Shown here: in pieces, positions 5,245 through 9,226 of the stretch | How positions within the stretch are numbered: position 1 is the first letter of the stretch | Layout of the letters: each line of letters starts with the position of its first letter | Source of the DNA: Microcaldota archaeon | GTDB lineage: Archaea > Micrarchaeota > Micrarchaeia > Micrarchaeales > CABMGC01 | Reading direction: 5' to 3' | Length of the DNA stretch: 9,226 bases | Assembly (NCBI GenBank): GCA_028866975.1 | Contig: JAGWHG010000015.1 | Span: forward strand, 4,854 to 14,079 | Position numbers and translations under genes: made by a program | The notes under the pieces: generated by a model | Told to the model about the DNA's origin: nothing | The model's database searches: none | The model's input: only the letters and a program-made list of their open reading frames with translations

Positions 5245-7016
5245 TCTTCAAGTTTCGTCTTCTTCTGTTGCCTAAACATCTCTATTATCTCTTTGGTGGT
5301 CGTTGCCTCTTCAACACTCTTGTCGCTCCGTATGCCGTCGCTCACAAGCCGCGGGAAACGAAGCGCGTAGCCGACTTCTGTGCCGTCAGGAAGTTTCTCA
5401 AGGCCGCACATGTGCATCGGCGATCTTGTTATCTCGTCTGCGCGTATCGTCACGACATACTTTGGAGTCACCCAAAAGTCTGGCTCCATCATCGATGCGA
5501 CCCTTGCCGGCTTGCTCTTTGTCTTGGTCTTGTCCAGCGCCTTTTGCAACTCTGTCATCTGCTTTTCGGAAAAGCCTGTTCCAAGCCTGGAAACGGATTC
5601 GAACATGTCGGTTTTCTGATTATAAGATGCACAGAGCAGCCCGCCAAACTTGAATTCTGCACGTTGGCCCCTGCCGAGGTAGTAGCCTATTATGACAAGG
5701 TCGACAGTGTCGGATAGCTCTCCTTTGTAGCTCCTCTTCATCTTTATCCATGCGAACTTCCTTGCACCTGCAACGTAGGTTGAAGTAAGGTCCTTTGCAA
5801 CAATTCCCTCAAGTCCACTTGTGATTGCGGTCTCGAAATATTTCTCTAGCTCCTTTGGCTTTGTGGTGATTAGCAGGTCTGATAGCCTGACTATTCCGTC
5901 CTTTTTGACTATCTGCTCAAGTTTCTTACGCCTCTGTTCGTAGGGCTTAGTCATGTAGTCTTCTCCATCAAGCAGCATCAGGTCAAAGGCAAAGACATGG
6001 AGCGGAAGCTCTGCACTCTTCTCCTCTATGCCGTGCTTTCTCTTTCTTTGTATGGTCTCCTGGAAGGGGTAGTACTCTTCTGTCACATCGTTGTATGCCA
6101 GCGCCTCGCCATCGAATATTGCAGACTTGACATCCAACTCTTCTAGTGCGGCCTTGACAATCTCTGGAAACATGTGGGTAACCTTCTCAAGCCTCCTTGA
6201 GAATATCTCCACGTGCCTGCTCTTCTTGTCGACATGCACCTGGACCCTAAATCCATCGTATTTGGTCTCCACAGCTGCCCTGCCATGCATCTTCTCTAGG
6301 ATCTCTTCTGCGGTTGGCAATCTCTCTGCAAGTGCAGGACGAATCGGCTTGAAAAGTGTTACCTTGAAGTGCTCAATCCCCTTCACTCCATCTGTAAAGA
6401 GCACCTCTCCAACTTCTCCTAGGTCGCTGCACAGGTTGTATGCATTCTCAAGCTCTGATTTGAGCTTTCTATCACCAGTTGCTGTCTTTGAGAGTGCCTC
6501 GAGTATCGTTGCATCGCCAAGTCCAAGACGCAATGTGCCAATCGCAAACCTTGCCACGTATCTTGCCTCTATTGGATTTGATGCTGCGAGCAGTTCTGAC
6601 ATCAGTCGTATCTTTGTGTCTTGGCTGCCAGAACCAGAGGATAGCGCAATCTTGTGCATCGTGTCAAAGACTTCCACAAGCTCGTATTTGTGCGAATTCA
6701 TGCGCCGCAGCTTGCTCTTTTCGGCTATCTGCTCTGCTGCTGTGCCCATGTCTCCTGCTTTCTTGTAAGCTGCAAAGACCTCCTCCTTTGTATGGCCGGA
6801 TGCGCGTGCGATCGCCTCGCTGACAAGCTTTTCTGCGATCCCTATCTCTACGCCCTCAAACGGCGGTGCAAGGACGCCCTGGGTGAAATAGATCAACTTT
6901 CTTATCTCGTTCTTCTTTACCTTGCTTAGCATCTCTGTTAGTACGTCGATCATCTCGAGGCGCGATGAGATGCCCTCGAGCTTGCCGTAGTATTCTGCAA
7001 CGTCCTTAAACAGCAT
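5238..7016 (-). CDS. lig: ATP-dependent DNA ligase
   Basis: This enzyme seals nicks in replication (Okazaki fragments) and repair through a lysine-AMP intermediate. The 592 residues match the usual length of archaeal replicative ligases. The N-terminal DNA-binding domain covers about 1-215. The adenylation domain shows motif I KYDGFR (252-257; K252 is the AMP-accepting lysine), motif III FDGEALAY (301-308), motif IIIa FAFDLMLLDG (342-351), motif IV EGIVAKD (403-409) and motif V WIKMKRSY (423-430). The OB-fold ends with motif VI RFPRL (553-557) and a basic tail. All catalytic motifs are intact. The ATG at 7016 is preceded by GTGAG and by a TATA-like element overlapping the end of msrA. The gene is first in a two-gene operon with the methylthioadenosine phosphorylase. 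Archaeal members mainly use ATP; some also accept ADP or NAD, which cannot be judged here. Confidence 0.97.
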   Translation of the reverse strand: MLFKDVAEYYGKLEGISSRLEMIDVLTEMLSKVKKNEIRKLIYFTQGVLAPPFEGVEIGIAEKLVSEAIARASGHTKEEVFAAYKKAGDMGTAAEQIAEKSKLRRMNSHKYELVEVFDTMHKIALSSGSGSQDTKIRLMSELLAASNPIEARYVARFAIGTLRLGLGDATILEALSKTATGDRKLKSELENAYNLCSDLGEVGEVLFTDGVKGIEHFKVTLFKPIRPALAERLPTAEEILEKMHGRAAVETKYDGFRVQVHVDKKSRHVEIFSRRLEKVTHMFPEIVKAALEELDVKSAIFDGEALAYNDVTEEYYPFQETIQRKRKHGIEEKSAELPLHVFAFDLMLLDGEDYMTKPYEQRRKKLEQIVKKDGIVRLSDLLITTKPKELEKYFETAITSGLEGIVAKDLTSTYVAGARKFAWIKMKRSYKGELSDTVDLVIIGYYLGRGQRAEFKFGGLLCASYNQKTDMFESVSRLGTGFSEKQMTELQKALDKTKTKSKPARVASMMEPDFWVTPKYVVTIRADEITRSPMHMCGLEKLPDGTEVGYALRFPRLVSDGIRSDKSVEEATTTKEIIEMFRQQKKTKLEER

Positions 7017-7041
7017 GCACTCACTATTGACAACGCAGAGA

Positions 7042-7054
7042 AGATATTTAACTG
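7042..7054 (-). promoter_or_regulatory. Promoter of the lig-mtnP operon
   Basis: The minus strand reads CAGTTAAATATCT, a TATA-like element centred about 31 bases before the ligase ATG, giving an almost leaderless transcript. It overlaps the last codon and TAA of msrA (7048-7050). Confidence 0.45.
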
Positions 7055-7590
7055 ATTTTCTGTGCCTTCAGATACTCTGCGAACTTCTTCTTGACTTTGG
7101 CAATCTTTGGGCCGATGACCAGGCTGCAATAGGGGTTGAAGGGATTGTTATCGTAATAATTCCTATGGTATCCTTCTGCCGGGTAGAACTTGTCTAGCCG
7201 TTTCACCTCAGTCACTATCGGCTTGTCGTACTCCTTTTGGATCTTTGGGATCGCCCTTTCGATCACCTCCCTCTGATCGCCATTATTGAATAATATTATT
7301 GATCGATACTGCGTGCCCACATCCGCTCCTTGCCGATTCAGCTGCGTGGGGTCGTGCATCGCAAAGAATATCTCAAGCAGCTTATCTAGGGAGATGACAT
7401 CCGGATTGTACTGTATTCTGAGCACCTCCGCATGGCCTGTCGTGCCCTCGCAAACTTTCTCGTAGGTGGGATTTGCAACGCTGCCGCCAGCATAACCTGG
7501 TTCTGTGCCAGTTACGCCTTTTAGCATCTCAAATACCGCCTCTGTGCACCAAAAGCAGCCGCCGCCAAAGATTATCGTCTCATTTCCCAT
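7048..7590 (-). CDS. msrA: Peptide methionine sulfoxide reductase MsrA
   Basis: MsrA reduces the S-epimer of methionine sulfoxide in proteins, usually with thioredoxin as electron source. The 180-residue protein carries the active motif GCFWC (11-15) with catalytic C12. It also has the family signatures PGYAGG (31-36), CEGTTGHAE (47-55), HDPTQLNRQGADVGTQYRS (79-97) and EGYHRNYY (139-146). C15, C47 and C155 (in NPYC) are candidate resolving cysteines. There is no signal peptide, so it acts in the cytoplasm. The ATG overlaps the end of msrB by 11 bases, and a full GGAGGTGA lies nine bases upstream inside msrB, so the pair is coupled. Length and motifs are normal for the family. Confidence 0.97.
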   Translation of the reverse strand: MGNETIIFGGGCFWCTEAVFEMLKGVTGTEPGYAGGSVANPTYEKVCEGTTGHAEVLRIQYNPDVISLDKLLEIFFAMHDPTQLNRQGADVGTQYRSIILFNNGDQREVIERAIPKIQKEYDKPIVTEVKRLDKFYPAEGYHRNYYDNNPFNPYCSLVIGPKIAKVKKKFAEYLKAQKIS

Positions 7591-7960
7591 CTTTCTTTTT
7601 CACCTCCGCCATAAACTTCATCGAGACAGAATTTACGCAGTGCCTCGTGTCGGTTTCGGTAAATCCTTCCCCTACAAAAACATGCCCCAGATGGGCGCCG
7701 CACCTTGCGCACTGGATTTCTGTCCTCAGCCCGTCGGGATCGGGCAATCTCTTGACTGCGCCCTTAATCTCCTGGTCAAATGCAGGCCATCCGCAGTGAG
7801 CATCGAACTTTCGCTCAGATTTGTAGAGCGGCTGACCGCATCTCCTGCAGACATACGTGCCTTTCTCATAGAAATTATCGTACTCGCCGGTGAATGGCAT
7901 CTCCGTGCCCCTGCCAACAATTACCCTTTCTTCCTCTTTTGTGAGCTTGTTGAGTTTCAT
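7580..7960 (-). CDS. msrB: Peptide methionine sulfoxide reductase MsrB
   Basis: MsrB reduces the R-epimer of methionine sulfoxide, complementing MsrA. The 126-residue protein has two CxxC zinc pairs (C38/C41 and C84/C87), the HCGWPAF motif (55-61), GHVF (92-95) and the active-site RHCVNS (106-111) with catalytic C108. C56 is a possible resolving cysteine. It is a complete single-domain MsrB with a short N-terminal helix and no export signal. It is first in the msrB-msrA operon, transcribed away from the metal-transporter-like gene from a shared 71-base region. Start is ATG; no strong ribosome binding site precedes it. Confidence 0.97.
   Translation of the reverse strand: MKLNKLTKEEERVIVGRGTEMPFTGEYDNFYEKGTYVCRRCGQPLYKSERKFDAHCGWPAFDQEIKGAVKRLPDPDGLRTEIQCARCGAHLGHVFVGEGFTETDTRHCVNSVSMKFMAEVKKKDGK
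7600..7607 (-). promoter_or_regulatory. Ribosome binding site of msrA inside msrB
   Basis: GGAGGTGA lies nine bases before the msrA ATG, within the codons for the C-terminal AEV of MsrB. It is the strongest such site in the window and confirms the msrA start. Confidence 0.75.
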
Positions 7961-7978
7961 TTTGCTGCCTAGCAGATG

Positions 7979-8027
7979 TCGCGTTAGCCCCTTTAATATT
8001 ATCTATAGCATATTATAAATGACGCGA
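7979..8027. promoter_or_regulatory. Near-symmetric divergent promoter for msrBA and the NicO-like gene
   Basis: Between the two ATGs there are only 71 bases. TTTAATAT on the plus strand (7992-7999) and TTTATAAT on the minus strand (8012-8019) lie symmetrically about CTATAG (8003-8008). They predict transcription starts near 8022 for the plus gene and near 7988 for msrB. Outside them sit TCGCGTTA (7979-7986) and TGACGCGA (8020-8027), inverted copies with one mismatch. The inverted outer boxes overlap the predicted start sites and could bind a common regulator. An alternative minus-strand TATA at 7991-8001 would shorten the msrB leader. Confidence 0.45.
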
Positions 8028-8031
8028 TTAG

Positions 8032-8961
8032 ATGGACCTTGGCCTGCTTTACTATTTTGCGCTAGCATTCGTGCTGGGGATAGTGCACGGCATAACGCCA
8101 GACGAGCACACCTGGCCGATAACCTTTAGCTATTCCATCGGAACATTCAACAAAAAAGGGGGCGCAAAGGCAGGATTGGTTTTTTCCGCAGGCTTCACTG
8201 CGCAAAGAGCCCTGCTTGGGGTTTTGGCATTTAGCGCTCTTGCCTCTTTTTTCACCAGCATATACACAGATTCGGTTGTCTTCTTTGTCGTAGGCATTGT
8301 GATGAGCGCTTCTGGATTCTACATCCTTAGGAAGAACATCTACATAGACTTCCATGCGATTGCGGAATATATCGACTCGTTCATTCACCTATTCATGAGA
8401 AGGCATCAGCACAAGCACACAGAGCAGCACCAATACTACAAGGAGGAGGGGCTGCATTCTCACGATATCTTCACAGACCATCCAATGCTTGAACCCAGAA
8501 AGGTGCCGCTGGGGCTTGCTGCACTGCACGGCGCAATCGCAGGCTTTGGGTTCGGTGCAATTGACCTGCTTATCTACACCTCTGTTGTGCCGAAAATGCC
8601 AAGCATATGGTTTGCATGGATTCCGGGGTTCCTCTTTGGAATTGGGACTCTTGTGATGCAGGTGATTTTGGGGGCTGCAATCGGCAGCTGGCTGCAGAGC
8701 AGGAAGTACAATGAAAAACAGATAACATTCATCTCAAGGCGCACTGCCGGCAGAACGCTTGGATACGGCGGACTTATCTTCGCATTTGTCGGCGTGCTGA
8801 TATTCTTTGTGCCGCAGATCGGGAGCTTTGCGGTTTCGACAGGCATAAACGTGCCGAACCTTAACCAATTCGACATCGGCATTGCGATAGTCGCCGCAGT
8901 TTTGGTGATAACAGCGATATCATACAGGATTGCAGTCAGAGAGACGCGCAATCTCAAGTGA
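8032..8961 (+). CDS. NicO/RcnA-like membrane protein with histidine-rich loop, probable metal transporter
   Basis: The 309-residue protein is strongly hydrophobic, with about seven membrane segments: roughly 5-27, 47-74, 80-99, 160-183, 192-220, 243-263 and 282-302. The first contains HGITPDEHTWP (19-29). The pattern H-G/A-x-x-P-x-x-H in the first membrane helix is typical of NiCoT/RcnA/UreH nickel-cobalt carriers, where these residues bind metal. A long loop at about 108-157 holds eight histidines within residues 119-150, much like the loop of the RcnA efflux protein. A second HG (166-167) starts the segment HGAIAGFGFGAID. I infer transport of a transition metal such as Ni or Co; direction and metal cannot be told. 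It is the only plus-strand gene, divergent from msrBA and convergent with a ZIP-like gene two bases away. The wider TauE/cytochrome-maturation superfamily of related fold is the main alternative. Confidence 0.7.
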   Translation: MDLGLLYYFALAFVLGIVHGITPDEHTWPITFSYSIGTFNKKGGAKAGLVFSAGFTAQRALLGVLAFSALASFFTSIYTDSVVFFVVGIVMSASGFYILRKNIYIDFHAIAEYIDSFIHLFMRRHQHKHTEQHQYYKEEGLHSHDIFTDHPMLEPRKVPLGLAALHGAIAGFGFGAIDLLIYTSVVPKMPSIWFAWIPGFLFGIGTLVMQVILGAAIGSWLQSRKYNEKQITFISRRTAGRTLGYGGLIFAFVGVLIFFVPQIGSFAVSTGINVPNLNQFDIGIAIVAAVLVITAISYRIAVRETRNLK

Positions 8962-8963
8962 AT

Positions 8964-9226
8964 TCAGAGATAGTTGACAAGGAACGCTATTACAAAGCCC
9001 AAGAGTATGCCGGAATATGTCAGCCAAGTTATCCGGTCTATTTTCTCATCCCCTGCAGTCGCGCCCTTGTGTATGTTGACGTGGAATAGCACGAGGATCA
9101 CATAGAGTATCGCTGCGCTTGCAAGGGCGTCGAAGAAAACTATGAATGCGGATGAGTAGAAGGAGAGCCCTATCAGGGTGCCGATAACAGTCGGCGCGCC
9201 GCCGATTATGAAAGCGCCAGCAACAA
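8964..9226 (-). CDS. ZIP-like metal transporter, C-terminal part (gene runs off the right edge)
   Basis: An uninterrupted minus-strand frame of 86 codons plus TGA enters from the right edge; its start is outside the window. Three membrane segments are visible: VAGAFIIGGAPTVIGTLIG, then IVFFDALASAAILYVILVLF, and the last, WLTYSGILLGFVIAFLVNYL, ending the protein. The G-G-A-P-T-V-I-G-x-L-I-G motif, the following A-x-A-A-I-L-Y-V helix and a final short helix at the C-terminus match the last three helices of ZIP (zinc/iron-regulated) transporters. The metal-binding helices with HNxxEG and HExPHE would lie in the missing part. The loop between the last two helices has HVNIHK, with two histidines. 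Family assignment rests on this pattern only. It ends two bases from the NicO-like gene. Confidence 0.6.
   Translation of the reverse strand, partial: VAGAFIIGGAPTVIGTLIGLSFYSSAFIVFFDALASAAILYVILVLFHVNIHKGATAGDEKIDRITWLTYSGILLGFVIAFLVNYL

Noticed and set aside
4541..5275. 244-codon plus-strand frame opposite mtnP
   Set aside because: It is antisense to a gene with clear family motifs and shows no recognisable domain; long shadows are common opposite GC-rich codon positions.
6091..6768. 225-codon plus-strand frame opposite the ligase gene
   Set aside because: Serine- and leucine-rich translation typical of an antisense shadow; the ligase on the other strand has all its motifs.
1..9226. tRNA, rRNA, CRISPR array or insertion sequence
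   Set aside because: All gaps were read on both strands; no cloverleaf, spaced direct repeats, transposase or terminal inverted repeats were seen.

Overview
The window is archaeal chromosome. The evidence is an aIF5A with the hypusine-site loop, the start of an archaeal/eukaryotic-type ribosomal protein S24e, an ATP-dependent DNA ligase of the archaeal single-subunit type, two archaeal FtsZ paralogues, and promoters that look like TATA boxes about 25-30 bases before the expected transcription starts. Ribosome binding sites, where present, are GGAGGTGA-like. Intergenic gaps are short and several genes overlap. A small-genome (for example DPANN/Micrarchaeota-like) or other euryarchaeal-type source would fit, but the sequence alone does not settle the lineage.

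Layout: everything except one gene is on the minus strand, so it is read here from right to left. 9226-8964: C-terminal end of a ZIP-like metal transporter, tail to tail with a plus-strand NicO/RcnA-like membrane protein carrying a histidine-rich loop (8032-8961). 8031-7961: compact divergent promoter region. 7960-7048: msrB-msrA, overlapping methionine sulfoxide reductase genes. 7016-4457: DNA ligase and methylthioadenosine phosphorylase, four bases apart. 4456-4270: intergenic region with a 35-base imperfect dyad and the ftsZ promoter. 4269-1969: ftsZ, a hairpin/T-tract terminator, a 51-codon small gene of unknown function, then a second ftsZ. 1968-1815: AT-rich regulatory region with four copies of a TTAGATTAAA half-site. 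1814-657: AT-richer class II Fic AMP-transferase gene. 593-1: aIF5A overlapping rps24e, which runs off the left edge.

How the genes fit together: aIF5A and S24e are a translation operon. Methylthioadenosine phosphorylase recycles the by-product of polyamine synthesis, and the spermidine made by that pathway is what hypusinates aIF5A, so the two genes meet metabolically though they are not adjacent. The two FtsZ proteins presumably build the division ring. MsrA/MsrB repair both methionine sulfoxide epimers. The NicO-like and ZIP-like membrane proteins suggest transition-metal handling, possibly co-regulated with msrBA through the shared divergent promoter.

The least explained parts are the 51-codon gene between the ftsZ genes, the HGxxPDEHTWP transporter, the half-site cluster upstream of fic, and a motif shared upstream of both ftsZ transcription units.
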